A DNA stretch of 64,000 nucleotides from Corallium rubrum (taxonomy: Eukaryota; Cnidaria; Anthozoa; Scleralcyonacea; Coralliidae), in contig OZ036005.1 in the NCBI GenBank assembly GCA_964035015.1, positions 15,709,625-15,773,624 of the forward strand, written 5' to 3'. The notes under the pieces were generated by a model. That model saw only the letters and a program-made list of their open reading frames with translations, made no database searches and was not told the DNA's origin. Within the stretch, counting starts at the first letter, position 1; each line of letters opens with the position of its first letter. A program made the translations under genes and the position numbers. Below, piece by piece: positions 32,441-42,605 of this stretch.

Positions 32441-33620
32441 TCCTACTATGTTTTCCATCTTATCCGCTAGCAATGTGATACGAGTGGGAACGTAATGAGT
32501 ACTCTCTTACATACCCTTTAGCCTAGGGTTTTGAAAGCCTGGCCAATGGTAAAAAAACAAAGAAAACAATTTGAGATGTTCCGACACATAATATGGTATT
32601 CTCTCATTGTATAGGGAGTTTCGGCGTATGATTCAAATTTGCCGCTCTTTTAAATTAAATGAATTCGGTAATTGATCAAGCCTTAAGAACACGCCGCACC
32701 CCAAATAAACATGAAGTAGCTTCGTTGTTCCCCATGGTTAACAGTCCGAGTTCTTTACAAAGGAATTTTTTATTTTTAGTAAATCCATCCAGGTCTATAA
32801 TTCCTACTATGTTTTCCATCTTATCCGCTAGCATTGTGATACGAATGGGAACGTAATGAGTACTCTCTTACACACCCTTTAGCCTAGGGTTTTGAAAGCC
32901 TGGCCAATGGTAAAAAACAAAGAAAACAATTTGAGATGTTCCGACACATAATAAGGTATTCTCTCATTGTATAGGGAGTTTCGGCGAATGATTCAAATTT
33001 GCCGCTCTTTTAAATTAAATGAATTCGGTAATTAATCAAGCCTTAAGAACACGCCACACCCCAAACAAATATGAAATAGCTTCGTTGTCCCCCACCGGTT
33101 AACAGTCCGAGTTCTTTACAAAGGAATTTTTTATTTTTAGTAAATCCATCCAGGTCTATAATTCCTACTATGTTTTCCATCTTATCCGCTAGCATTGTGA
33201 TACGAATGGGAACGTAATGAGTACTCTCTTACACACCCTCTAGCCTAGGGTTTTGAAAGCCTGGCCAATGGTAAAAAACAAAGAAAACAATTTGAGATGT
33301 TCCGACACATAATAAGGTATTCTCTCATTGTATAGGGAGTTTCGGCGAATGATTCAAATTTGCCGCTCTTTTAAATTAAATGAATTCGGTAATTGATCAA
33401 GCCTTAAGAACACGCCGCACCCCAAATAAATATGAAATAGCTTCGTTGTCCCCCACCGGTTAACAGTCCGAGTTCTTTACGAAGGAATTTTTTATTTTTA
33501 GTAAATCCATCCAGGTCTATAATTCCTACTATGTTTTCCATCTTATCCGCTAGCATTGTGATACGAGTGGGAACGTAATGAGTACTCTCTTACACACTCT
33601 TTAGCCGAGGGTTTTGATGT
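32380..33620. repeat. About 360-bp tandem repeat, four units (left arm)
   Basis: Each unit contains the promoter-proximal and first 30 or so codons of the acidic-tail gene (read on minus), followed by about 230 bases of spacer. Units start near 32350, 32710, 33070 and 33430. The right arm has three. Confidence 0.85.
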
Positions 33621-33763
33621 TTTCAATCTGTGTAATCTATTTTTAATTATAACATGCTTGCCTCTGTCTAATTGAACGTCTATTATTAAATATTCTCAAG
33701 CCTCTCGTATATAAAATCCCCACAAATTATAGTTCTGCTATCCTATAACCATCATTCAGAACG

Positions 33764-33896
33764 GGATGCTTGGGGGTATCTTGGGGGTGTTTGGGGGTGT
33801 TTGGAGGTGTTTGGGGTGTCTTGGGGTGTTTATGGGGTGTTTGGGGGTGCTTGGGGTGTTTGGGGGTTTCTAGGGGTGTCTTGGGGTAATCTTGGG
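33764..33896. repeat. G-rich minisatellite (left arm)
   Basis: Units of about 9-11 bases, variants of TTGGGGGTGT. It could form G-quadruplexes on this strand. Inverted copy at 37839-37972. Confidence 0.85.
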
Positions 33897-33921
33897 ATGT
33901 TTGGTAGTGCCTTATAAGTCC

Positions 33922-34110
33922 ATGTACACTATTGATGTTAATGACTCATTAGCAAATTTAAACAAAAGAATGAGTCTGGGCGAGTCTGGGCGACGTCAGA
34001 GCTTAGACAAAGAAATCCTAATTAATATGCTAGTTGCCATAGAAAAATTACGACGTCGTTTTGCTTGGTGTATCACTTGCTTACTATTTGCTGTTGGAGT
34101 AAGACCGTAG
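33922..34110 (+). CDS. Small helical ORF upstream of the CYGC protein (left arm)
   Basis: 62 codons from ATG at 33922, ending 2 bases before the next ATG. It has a helical, charged middle (DKEILINMLVAIEKLRRRF) and a short hydrophobic end. A similar helical stretch lies upstream of the GRF gene at 45288-45360. It may be a small protein, a regulatory upstream frame or an exon. Function unknown. Confidence 0.35.
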   Translation: MYTIDVNDSLANLNKRMSLGESGRRQSLDKEILINMLVAIEKLRRRFAWCITCLLFAVGVRP

Positions 34111-34112
34111 AG

Positions 34113-34595
34113 ATGGAGGGTTTATATGAAAAATTATTTTCAATGTTTGAGACTATTTACAATGAAACTTTGTGGGAAGAATATTCGAAGCTTTGTCGTG
34201 AAAAGTGCTACGGTTGCAGGACTAACCATTCTAGCCAGAAACAACATAGTTGCCTAACAGATGATGAGCAATGGAGATCGTACTACGAAGAGATCAGGAC
34301 AAACGTCGATGAACGAATCTGGAAAGAGTTCAACGAAGCTGGGCAGGCGTTGAAATTACGAAATCAAAGAGACTCTCAAAAAACTTCAGAGACAGTGGTC
34401 GAGCCGATGGAAATTGACGACTCGCCAAATATTCTTTCTATATTTGTTCTGTTTACCAGTCCATTAAAATATTTGTACGAAGTAAAAGACACTGGTGAAA
34501 TATTTACGAGTAGGATAAAGAATCCCCGAGAGGCTTACGAGGAGTACCTTCTTGAAAAGTCTAGAAACTTAACGACGAAAAGCAAGCTGAACTAA
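34113..34595 (+). CDS. CYGC/YEEYL protein (left arm)
   Basis: 160 codons. The N-terminal part has LWEEYSKLCREKCYGCRTNH, a likely zinc-binding Cys/His cluster, followed by a helical segment. The C-terminal part has YEVKDTGEIFTS...AYEEYLLEK, which also ends the GRF protein at 45368-46000. The shared tail links this element to the Polinton at 45069. The start is ATG at 34113; the longer frame upstream uses a TTG. Function unknown. Confidence 0.6.
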   Translation: MEGLYEKLFSMFETIYNETLWEEYSKLCREKCYGCRTNHSSQKQHSCLTDDEQWRSYYEEIRTNVDERIWKEFNEAGQALKLRNQRDSQKTSETVVEPMEIDDSPNILSIFVLFTSPLKYLYEVKDTGEIFTSRIKNPREAYEEYLLEKSRNLTTKSKLN

Positions 34596-34877
34596 TGTTA
34601 TATGTGTTATGAGAACATTATCAACTAAATCCAAAGTTAAATTATGTTTTAAGTTAAAAAAATTACTTGGACTATATAGTGTGTAAGAAAGCTGTGTAAT
34701 TTTATATGTGTGTAATTTTATCTGAAGAAAAAATAATAAAGGCATACGAGCAACATTATAATAGTTCTTTGTAGTTTATTTTTATATTTATAACAAATTA
34801 CAGTGTGCATATTGACAGCTAATTATTTACATAAACAAATGTTTTTAAATAAATCTGTCCTGCGTTTACGGTTTCTT

Positions 34878-35324
34878 CTAGCGCACCCACTTCTTAGAGA
34901 TATCGTTTGTTTCTCTATTGTCAAAACACTGCTCGCTCTTTATAGGGAATTTTGATATTTTCCGTTTTCTGCGTTGTTTATTGTTTACGGACTCCCCATG
35001 CTGCTCTCTTAGATAATTATTGAAGTTTGTTGCCATTTCCTCTTGTCTCCTTATAATGCTTTTCAAAGTTTTCTCCATATTTACTTCTGTGCTGTCTGCG
35101 ATAGTTTCTTTACTCTGTAAAGGTACACATATTCCAATTTTACTCCATTTTAGCCATTTAGCGCGTTCTTTATTATCCATGTGATGTACTTGATCAAGAT
35201 GATTTGCTAGCCTTGCAAGATTAGTGCTTCCGCAACCGAAGACAGGACAGTTTCTACGTGTGCGACCCATGTTTAGTTGTTTACTCAAGCAATGACAGAA
35301 AGCATTTGACATTTTTTCTGGCAT
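34878..35324 (-). CDS. C2H2-like zinc-finger protein (left arm)
   Basis: 148 codons. One finger: CPVFGCGSTNLARLANHLDQVHH, with Cys-Cys-His-His spacing near that of C2H2 fingers, then a basic and coiled C-terminal region with KQRRKRKISKF. Paralogous to the smaller product next to it. Likely DNA-binding. An identical gene with a few substitutions lies in the other arm. Confidence 0.6.
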   Translation of the reverse strand: MPEKMSNAFCHCLSKQLNMGRTRRNCPVFGCGSTNLARLANHLDQVHHMDNKERAKWLKWSKIGICVPLQSKETIADSTEVNMEKTLKSIIRRQEEMATNFNNYLREQHGESVNNKQRRKRKISKFPIKSEQCFDNRETNDISKKWVR

Positions 35325-35427
35325 GACAGATGCTTTTATTAGGCCCGTTTAGACCCTATTTGGCCTTTTTTGGCCCGTTTAGGCCTTTTGATCCGTTCAA
35401 AGATACCCTTACCACCACGGGGTGCCC

Positions 35428-35652
35428 TCAAAGATTACTCTTAAAAGAGCCTAGTTTTATGTACTTAGTATTTCGAATAAGTCTGTGTAATTCGTTTAAC
35501 AAAGTTTCTAAATCTATAGGAGAAGCTTTAGCTCGAATCAAATGAGATTGTCTTTCTTTTGAAGAGAGTTGATGAACATTGGATAAATGATTTGCTAATC
35601 TTAATAAAGCTTGCTTGCCGCAGACAGGACAATCCTTACGCCTTCGAGGCAT
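35428..35652 (-). CDS. Small C2H2-like zinc-finger protein (left arm)
   Basis: 74 codons. It starts MPRRRKDCPVCGKQALLRLA and continues NHLSNVH, giving a CxxC...HxxxxH finger with a basic N-terminus, then a helical tail. Separated from the larger paralog by a 100-base spacer made of repeated GGCCTAAACGGGCC-like words. Likely DNA-binding; role unknown. Confidence 0.6.
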   Translation of the reverse strand: MPRRRKDCPVCGKQALLRLANHLSNVHQLSSKERQSHLIRAKASPIDLETLLNELHRLIRNTKYIKLGSFKSNL

Positions 35653-35838
35653 GATAACAAATGAACGATTTGAAAATGGTACTCAAAAATAAATACTTTA
35701 TATGGCCCTGGGGGCCTTTTTCGTGGCCCTGTGGCCCTATCGCTTGAATACACTCCCTGTCCCCCTCGGCCCCTTGTCCCCTCCGACCCTCCACCCCCAC
35801 CCCTAAAGTTTCTGTAAACATTCCCAGTAAAATTGTAC

Positions 35839-35896
35839 ACGATCCTATAATCCTTAGTCTCGCTCTTAGTCACGACATCCTTATTCGTTCTATCGC
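35839..35896. other. Unique spacer at the palindrome centre
   Basis: 58 bases not present as an inverted copy. On both sides GTACAATTTTACT words mark the ends of the arms. This is where a hairpin would loop. Confidence 0.85.
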
Positions 35897-36081
35897 GTAC
35901 AATTTTACTAGGAATATTTACAGAAACTTTAGGGGTGGGGGTGGAGGGTCGGAGGGGACAAGGGGCCGAGGGGACAGGGAGTGTATTCAAGCGATAGGGC
36001 CACAGGGCCACGAAAAAGGCCCCCAGGGCCATATAAAGTATTTATTTTTGAGTACCATTTTCAAATTGTTCATTTGTTATC

Positions 36082-36306
36082 ATGCCTCGAAGGCGTAAGG
36101 ATTGTCCTGTCTGCGGCAAGCAAGCTTTATTAAGATTAGCAAATCATTTATCCAATGTTCATCAACTCTCTTCAAAAGAAAGACAATCTCATTTGATTCG
36201 AGCTAAAGCTTCTCCTATAGATTTAGAAACTTTGTTAAACGAATTACACAGACTTATTCGAAATACTAAGTACATAAAACTAGGCTCTTTTAAGAGGAAT
36301 CTTTGA
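36082..36306 (+). CDS. Small C2H2-like zinc-finger protein (right arm)
   Basis: Same as 35428-35652 with one substitution near the end (SFKRNL versus SFKSNL). 74 codons, one CxxC...HxxxxH finger. Confidence 0.6.
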   Translation: MPRRRKDCPVCGKQALLRLANHLSNVHQLSSKERQSHLIRAKASPIDLETLLNELHRLIRNTKYIKLGSFKRNL

Positions 36307-36409
36307 GGGCACCCCGTGGTGGTGAGGGTATCTTTGAACGGGCCAAAAGGCCTAAACGGGCCAAAAAAGGCCAAATAGGGCCTAAACGGGCCTAATAAAA
36401 GCATCTGTC

Positions 36410-36856
36410 ATGCCAGAAAAAATGTCAAATGCTTTCTGTCATTGCTTGAGTAAACAACTAAACATGGGTCGCACACGTAGAAACTGTCCTGTCTTCGGTT
36501 GCGGAAGCACTAATTTTGCAAGGCTAGCAAATCATCTTGATCAAGTACATCACATGGATAATAAAGAACGCGCTAAATGGCTAAAATGGAGTAAAATTGG
36601 AATATGTGTACCTTTACAGAGTAAAGAAACTATCGCAGACAGCACAGAAGTAAATATGGAGAAAACTTTGAAAAGCATTATAAGGAGACAAGAGGAAATG
36701 GCAACAAACTTCAATAATTATCTAAGAGAGCAGCATGGGGAGTCCGTAAACAATAAACAACGCAGAAAACGGAAAATATCAAAATTCCCTATAAAGAGCG
36801 AGCAGTGTTTTGACAATAGAGAAACAAACGATATCTCTAAGAAGTTGGTGCGCTAG
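36410..36856 (+). CDS. C2H2-like zinc-finger protein (right arm)
   Basis: Same as 34878-35324 with two substitutions (FARLANH for LARLANH; KKLVR for KKWVR at the end). 148 codons. Confidence 0.6.
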   Translation: MPEKMSNAFCHCLSKQLNMGRTRRNCPVFGCGSTNFARLANHLDQVHHMDNKERAKWLKWSKIGICVPLQSKETIADSTEVNMEKTLKSIIRRQEEMATNFNNYLREQHGESVNNKQRRKRKISKFPIKSEQCFDNRETNDISKKLVR

Positions 36857-37138
36857 AAGAAACCGTAAACGCAGGACAGATTTATTTAAAAACATTTGTT
36901 TATGTAAATAATTAGCTGTCAATATGCACACTGTAATTTGTTATAAATATAAAAATAAACTACAAAGAACTATTATAATGTTGCTCGTATGCCTTTATTA
37001 TTTTTTCTTCAGATAAAATTACACACATATAAAATTACACAGCTTTCTTACACACTATATAGTCCAAGTAATTTATTTAACTTAAAACATAATTTAACTT
37101 TGGATTTAGTTGATAATGTTCTCATAACACATATAACA

Positions 37139-37621
37139 TTAGTTCAGCTTGCTTTTCGTCGTTAAGTTTCTAGACTTTTCAAGAAGGTACTCCTCGTAAG
37201 CCTCTCGAGGATTCTTTATCCTACTCGTAAATGTTTCACCAGTGTCTTTTACTTCGTACAAATATTTTAATGGACTGGTAAACAGAACAGATATAGAAAG
37301 AATATTTGGCGAGTCGTCAATTTCCATCGGCTCGACCACTGTCTCTGAAGTTTTTTGAGAGTCTCTTTGATTTCGTAATTTCAACGCCTGCCCAGCTTCG
37401 TTGAACTCTTTCCAGATACGTTCATCGACGTTTGTCCTGATCTCTTCGTAGTACGATCTCCATTGCTCATCATCTGTTAGGCAACTATGTTGTTTCTGGC
37501 TAGAATGGTTAGTCCTGCAACCGTAGCACTTTTCACGACAAAGCTTCGAATATTCTTCCCACAAAGTTTCATTGTAAATAGTCTCAAACATTGAAAATAA
37601 TTTTTCATATAAACCCTCCAT
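37139..37621 (-). CDS. CYGC/YEEYL protein (right arm)
   Basis: Same as 34113-34595 with a few substitutions (SISVLFT for SIFVLFT; TGETFTS for TGEIFTS). 160 codons. Keeping both copies open supports a real gene or very recent arm formation. Confidence 0.6.
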   Translation of the reverse strand: MEGLYEKLFSMFETIYNETLWEEYSKLCREKCYGCRTNHSSQKQHSCLTDDEQWRSYYEEIRTNVDERIWKEFNEAGQALKLRNQRDSQKTSETVVEPMEIDDSPNILSISVLFTSPLKYLYEVKDTGETFTSRIKNPREAYEEYLLEKSRNLTTKSKLN

Positions 37622-37623
37622 CT

Positions 37624-37812
37624 CTACGGTCTTACTCCAACAGCAAATAGTAAGCAAGTGATATACCAAGCAAAACGACGTCGTAATTTTTCTATGGAAA
37701 CTAGCATATTAATTAGGATTTCTTTGTCTAAGCTCTGACGTCGCCCAGACTCGCCCAGACTCATTCTTTTGTTTAAATTTGCTAATGAGTCATTAACATC
37801 AATAGTGTACAT
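37624..37812 (-). CDS. Small helical ORF (right arm)
   Basis: Same as 33922-34110 with a few substitutions (MLVSIEK for MLVAIEK; WYITC for WCITC). Confidence 0.35.
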   Translation of the reverse strand: MYTIDVNDSLANLNKRMSLGESGRRQSLDKEILINMLVSIEKLRRRFAWYITCLLFAVGVRP

Positions 37813-37838
37813 GGACTTATAAGGCACCACCAAACATC

Positions 37839-37972
37839 CCAAGATTACCCCAAGACACCCTTAGAAACCCCCAAACACCCCAAGCACCCCCAAACACCCC
37901 CTAAACACCCCAAGACACCCCAAACACCTCCAAGCACCCCCAAACACCCCCAAGATACCCCCAAGCATCCCG
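37839..37972. repeat. C-rich minisatellite (right arm)
   Basis: Inverse copy of 33764-33896. Confidence 0.85.
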
Positions 37973-38124
37973 TTCTGAATGATGGTTATAGGATAGCAGA
38001 ACTATAATTTGTGGGGATTTTATATACGAGAGGCTTGAGAATTTTTAATAATAGACGTTCAATTAGACAGAGGCAAGCATGTTATAATTAAAAATAGATT
38101 ACACAGATTGAAAACATCAAAACC

Positions 38125-38915
38125 CTCGGCTAAAGAGTGTGTAAGAGAGTACTCATTACGTTCCCACTCGTATCACAATGCTAGCGGATAAGATGGAAAA
38201 CATAGTAGGAATTATAGACCTGGATGGATTTACTAAAAATAAAAAATTCCTTTGTAAAGAACTCGGACTGTTAACCGGTGGAGGACAACGAAGCTATTTC
38301 ATATTTATTTGGGGTGCGGCGTGTTCTTAAGGCTTGATCAATTACCGAATTCATTTAATTTAAAAGAGCGGCAAATTTGAATCATTCGCCGAAACTCCCT
38401 ATACAATGAGAGAATACCTTATTATGTGTCGGAACATCTCAAATTGTTTTCTTTGTTTTTTACCATTGGCCAGGCTTTCAAAACCCTAGGCTAAAGGGTG
38501 TGTAAGAGAGTACTCATTACGTTCCCATTCGTATCACAATGCTAGCGGATAAGATGGAAAACATAGTAGGAATTATAGACCTGGATGGATTTACTAAAAA
38601 TAAAAAATTCCTTTGTAAAGAACTCGGACTGTTAACCGGTGGGGGACAACGAAGCTATTTCATATTTGTTTGGGGTGCGGCGTGTTCTTAAGGCTTGATC
38701 AATTACCGAATTCATTTAATTTAAAAGAGCGGCAAATTTGAATCATACGCCGAAACTCCCCATACAATGATAGAATACCATATTATGTGTCGGAACATCT
38801 CAAATTGTTTTCTTTGTTTTTTACCATTGGCCAGGCTTTCAAAACCCTAGGCTAAAGGGTATGTAAGAGAGTACTCATTACGTTCCCACTCGTATCACAT
38901 TGCTAGCGGATAAGA
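38125..38915. repeat. About 360-bp tandem repeat (right arm)
   Basis: Two full spacer-plus-5'-end units before the intact acidic-tail gene, so three 5' ends in all. In the first two units the initiator-like ATG of ATGCTAGCGGATAAG is kept, while the third, joined to the intact gene, has TTG at that place. Confidence 0.85.
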
Positions 38916-39514
38916 TGGAAAACATAGTAGGAATTATAAACATGGATGGATTTACTAAAAATAAAAAATTCCTTTGTAAAGAACTCGGACTGTTAACCGT
39001 GGGGAACAACGAAGCTACTTCATATTTTTTCGACATTGGTATTAATTGGCACGATTTAACTGAACACGATAGACGAAGCTGTGCATATGTGAAGAATCAT
39101 ATACATAAACTTCCTTTCGACGTACCCCGGACCGCGAAGGCTATACCTATCACAGCTCTTGATCGAATCGTCACAGAATTTTTTACTACCGTAAAAATCA
39201 ACGAAAAGTCTACAATGGCATACAAAGGTGGACATATCGAGCGTGATCTCTTGAGCAGACTCAATATCCCTTGGGTAAACTTGGAAAGCTATAACTGTCC
39301 AAAGGCTTGCTATCTCTTTGATAGACTAACATGGTTAGAGACATGCGGTAACCACATAGTTCCTAATGCGTATCATCACTGTGCAAAAGTAGAAGTCGAG
39401 GCCTATGGAGCATGGTTACAGAGTAAACGAGAAGAAGAAGAAGAAGAAGAAGAAGAAGAAGAAGAAGAAGAAGAAGAAGAAGAAGAAGAAGAAGAAGAAG
39501 AAGAAGAAGAATAG
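38915..39514 (+). CDS. Acidic-tail protein of unknown function (right arm)
   Basis: 199 codons from ATG at 38915. A strand with NIVGIINMDGFTKNKKFLCK is followed by FFDIGINWHDL, YKGGHIERDLL, CGNHIVPNAYHHCAKVEVEAYG and a run of about 30 Glu encoded by (GAA)n. The spaced Asp, Glu and His residues look like a nuclease (RNase H or DnaQ-like) fold, but I cannot prove it. The Glu tail is a microsatellite extension and probably recent. The left-arm copy is frameshifted. Confidence 0.55.
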   Translation: MENIVGIINMDGFTKNKKFLCKELGLLTVGNNEATSYFFDIGINWHDLTEHDRRSCAYVKNHIHKLPFDVPRTAKAIPITALDRIVTEFFTTVKINEKSTMAYKGGHIERDLLSRLNIPWVNLESYNCPKACYLFDRLTWLETCGNHIVPNAYHHCAKVEVEAYGAWLQSKREEEEEEEEEEEEEEEEEEEEEEEEEEE

Positions 39515-40747
39515 TAAACTTTGGTTATATATGTTTGTAAAATAGTAATTTAGCGGTTTTGTGTTTTGTGTACCTTTTCTGGGCTAACGCAGAAGTTTAT
39601 CTGCGAACATTGTAAATAATCGTTTACACGTAGAGACGCCCAACGCTAAAGACTTTCTCCAATCATTCTGCATGCGATTAACAGTGATACTTATGGATTT
39701 TACGTTTTGCGTGTTTGTAAATATTAGGAGCTTTGTGTGATGGTAAATATGAAATTACATACTTTTGAAACTTTATTTCGTTATTTAGTCTTATTATAAA
39801 AACGTTTCTTTAAACAAATCACATTTTAAAAATTACAATCTTTTAAAAGCCACCAAATCACTGAAAGAATACAAACGAAATATTATCATAATGCCTAAAG
39901 ACTTAAAATAGGAGGTGTATACACGTGAAAGACACCGTTTGTTAAACATTTGGAACTTCAGGAATTAGTCGGAGAGTATCGATTATGACGTATTACACGG
40001 GGGGCTGAGTAGCAGTAGAGAGTCCCCAAGGAGCCTGAGACGAATGAAGGATGCGACGCGGTTTCGCTATGGTAGCAATGTTAATTATCTTCCCGCCTAG
40101 ACTTGCCTAAGCGCTTAATCCTCTTAATGACCCTTAATGAGTTTTTCTTTTGTCTCCTGCACGTGGCCTTGCAAACGAATTTGAATATTCTAATATCGAT
40201 CCCTAGTAACCATGATGAATCTCAGTTATATATCAAAGTAATAATTCGCTTAGCCTTTATATTTCGATATTTAAAATCGTTCTTACGGCTTCTCGAAGTG
40301 ATTCCACATTTTATCTTCCTACAGTTTCCTCACTTATGTATTAAAAATGAGCAAGTTCAATCTACACGTTTATTTCGGATTAACTCGATTATGTCCTCAT
40401 AACACATACAACATTAGTTCAAATTTCTTTTGTTCGTAACGTTTCCATATTTTTCAACAAGGTACTCCTCGTAAGCCGGTCTCTTTAGTTTCGTAATTTC
40501 AGAACCTGTCCTAATGACTTTCTCGCCTGAACTTGCCCATGCATTAATACCTCTTCATGCCCCTTATTATCCCCCCAAAACTCATGATCACCCCTAAAAT
40601 GAATTAAATATTCTACTTATATGCAAATCCTGTTATGTTTTGGTCATTAGTAACTTTAACGAGTTTTCTCTTTTGTCTCCTGCACATGCACTGAGCATAA
40701 ATACGCAAATATCAGCCGTAGCAACATTAACAAGATGCTTGACGACG
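39515..40747. other. Non-coding part of right arm
   Basis: Inverse of 30648-31880. It includes the YEEYL-tail remnant (about 40413-40500, minus). No other gene supported. Confidence 0.5.
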
Positions 40748-40915
40748 TTAATAAAATAGCTCAGACAGCCGTTTAACCCTTGACAGTTTATATTCTGGCA
40801 AATTCCTCTGAAGAAAATGATTCAATGTCTTTCGAACAACTTGCCGAACGGTTTGTTCATTCAAGGCATCGTTTACTTTATACACTAAAGCCAAATAAGC
40901 GACAATTCGGCACAT
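40748..40915 (-). pseudogene. Bcl-2-like protein remnant (right arm)
   Basis: Inverse copy of 30480-30647, same 55 codons with the RIVAYLALVY core. Confidence 0.6.
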
Positions 40916-41628
40916 ATCTCCAAGTAAATAGGTAAAGATGGTCGTTTAAGTTCTAACTAATATAATATTCGTGTTGCTATTAATTCAAGTCGATACTCAG
41001 CCGCCCCGCAGCCAAATAATATTTCATTTTATATATCGACACTTAAAAAACGTTCTTATGGTTTTTTAAAACTGACTGCTCATTCTATCTTCTTACGATT
41101 TCTTCACTTATAAACAAGGGTTTAGCTAGCAATGATTCTAGGATGATTGAATATTTAGGTTCTATTATAATATTCATTATATGCTATTAATCTAAATCTA
41201 TAGAGCTCTGCCAATTCAGACACTTAGGCTGCTCAAAACTCTCTATACTCATCGAGACAAGGTTTCAGATAAAAAAATATAAAGTGCCTCTATCAATTTC
41301 TCTTTAGTTCCTTGTAAAGAACGTCTATTTTGTTAAAGTTTACTGTACGCATGCTCTGTACGTATACGTGTCCCACAACTGTTGACTATAAGTCGGGTTA
41401 AGGGTTTAAATGAAAATGTGATTACTATCACTTATAAAGAGATAAGTCCAGTGCCTTTTACGTAACTTCGGAAATCAGCCGGAGACCAATCGGGAATGAC
41501 GGAGGGGTTAAGTAACATCTAGGGTTAGGAGGAAAGTTAGGGTTACTATGTCCCAAAGGAACATGAGAAATAATGACGTATGCATAATGAGATTAGGGTT
41601 AGAACGTCACAAAGGAGAATGAATAAAT
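40916..41628. other. Non-coding outer part of right arm
   Basis: Inverse of 29772-30479; shows the empty site (TTATTATTT region at about 41624) of the nested transposon. Confidence 0.6.
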
Positions 41629-41700
41629 AATAAGTTGAATATTTTATGAGGCGGCAACCCTTTGTGGTCTATATGGGGGGGGGGGGGGGGTATCACTACT

Positions 41701-42605
41701 GTGCTGAATTATGGAATCTTAATAGAACTAAATTACAACAATTAGAAAAAGTACAAAATTGTTTTGTTAGAATTGCTTTGGGGTTGTTGGGTGGTACTTC
41801 AGGATCTTCTGCACGTGGATTGCTTGGACTTTGGTCTGTTGAGGCCGAAATTAACAAACGTAAACTCCTGTTTCTGAGGCGATTAGTAACAGAAAATGAA
41901 TATTGCATTTATCGTAAAATGTTTATGTTACGATTGATAAGATGGAAATGGAATCCACATAAAATCACTGGGTTTATACCTGACATCATAACAGTTCTAG
42001 AGAAGTATGACATGTGGAGTCACATGGAGGAATTTTTAAGATCTGGACACTTTCCAAGTAAATCTGTATGGAGAAGGACAGTAACTGAAAATATTGGAAA
42101 TTTAGAGAATGCAACATGGTTGTTAAAGATACAAAGCAAACCTGGACTTCAACTATACCGGCGTGCTGTTAAAGAATTGTCACCCAATATGTGGCTAATA
42201 CTGGCAAAGGAAAGTAATGCAATGGTTGAACATGTGTCTACTATTGTCAAAGTCCTTTGTGGATCATTCCTTGCTGGAGGCGTGCGATTTAACGGAGATA
42301 AAGAGATGTTTTGTAATGCTTGCAGCAGGAATTACAAAAATCCTGTCAAACACTCTATGCTGTATTGTAGAGAAACAGTTGGAATAAGAGAAAGATTTTA
42401 TGATTGGTTGATAAATTGCCTACCCGTAGAAATTTCAGCTGATCTCAACATGCTAGATGATGACAGTCTTTTATATACTCTTTTTGGTGACATAGGGACG
42501 TTGCAAGAATACCCAAGTGATCTGTTAAAACAATTTTATCTCGGTGTAGCGGAATACATTTCTGAAACTATTAAAATAGCCAGTTATATTGACAGTTATC
42601 GATGA
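41701..42605 (+). pseudogene. LINE F ORF2, C-terminal part
   Basis: The frame resumes at AELWNLNR and runs open to 42605 with SSARGLLGLWSVEAEINKRK and the zinc motif CNACSRNYKNPVKHSMLYC. Apart from the insertion and the frameshift near 25440 it is undamaged. Confidence 0.85.

Larger units (their letters stand above)
29772..35838. repeat. Left arm of the giant palindrome
   Basis: Inverted copy of 35897-41628. The centre of symmetry is 35867.5 for genes near the middle and shifts to about 35697 beyond the 360-bp tandem repeats, because this arm has one extra unit. The arms differ by scattered single bases only. Confidence 0.9.
35897..41628. repeat. Right arm of the giant palindrome
   Basis: Inverted copy of 29772-35838, with three rather than four 360-bp units and a longer GAA tract. 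Confidence 0.9.
25980..41700. mobile_element. Palindromic Polinton-derived element (15.7 kb)
   Basis: The ends are AGTAGTGATACCCCCC on the left and its inverse on the right. GTGCTG flanks both sides (25974-25979, 41701-41706). A 6-bp duplication and AG...CT ends are Polinton hallmarks. Apart from a nested 3.7-kb transposon, the element consists of two inverted arms of about 6.1 and 5.8 kb around 58 unique bases. Each arm carries the same genes; no polymerase, integrase or capsid gene is present. Its terminal sequence resembles that of the Polinton at 45069, including CACAAAGGGGTGCCGCC versus CACAAAGGGATGCTGCC. Confidence 0.8.

Noticed and set aside
35601-36032. 143-residue minus frame with Gly-rich segment across the palindrome centre
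   Set aside because: It crosses the inverted C-rich and G-rich spacer; composition explains the open frame.
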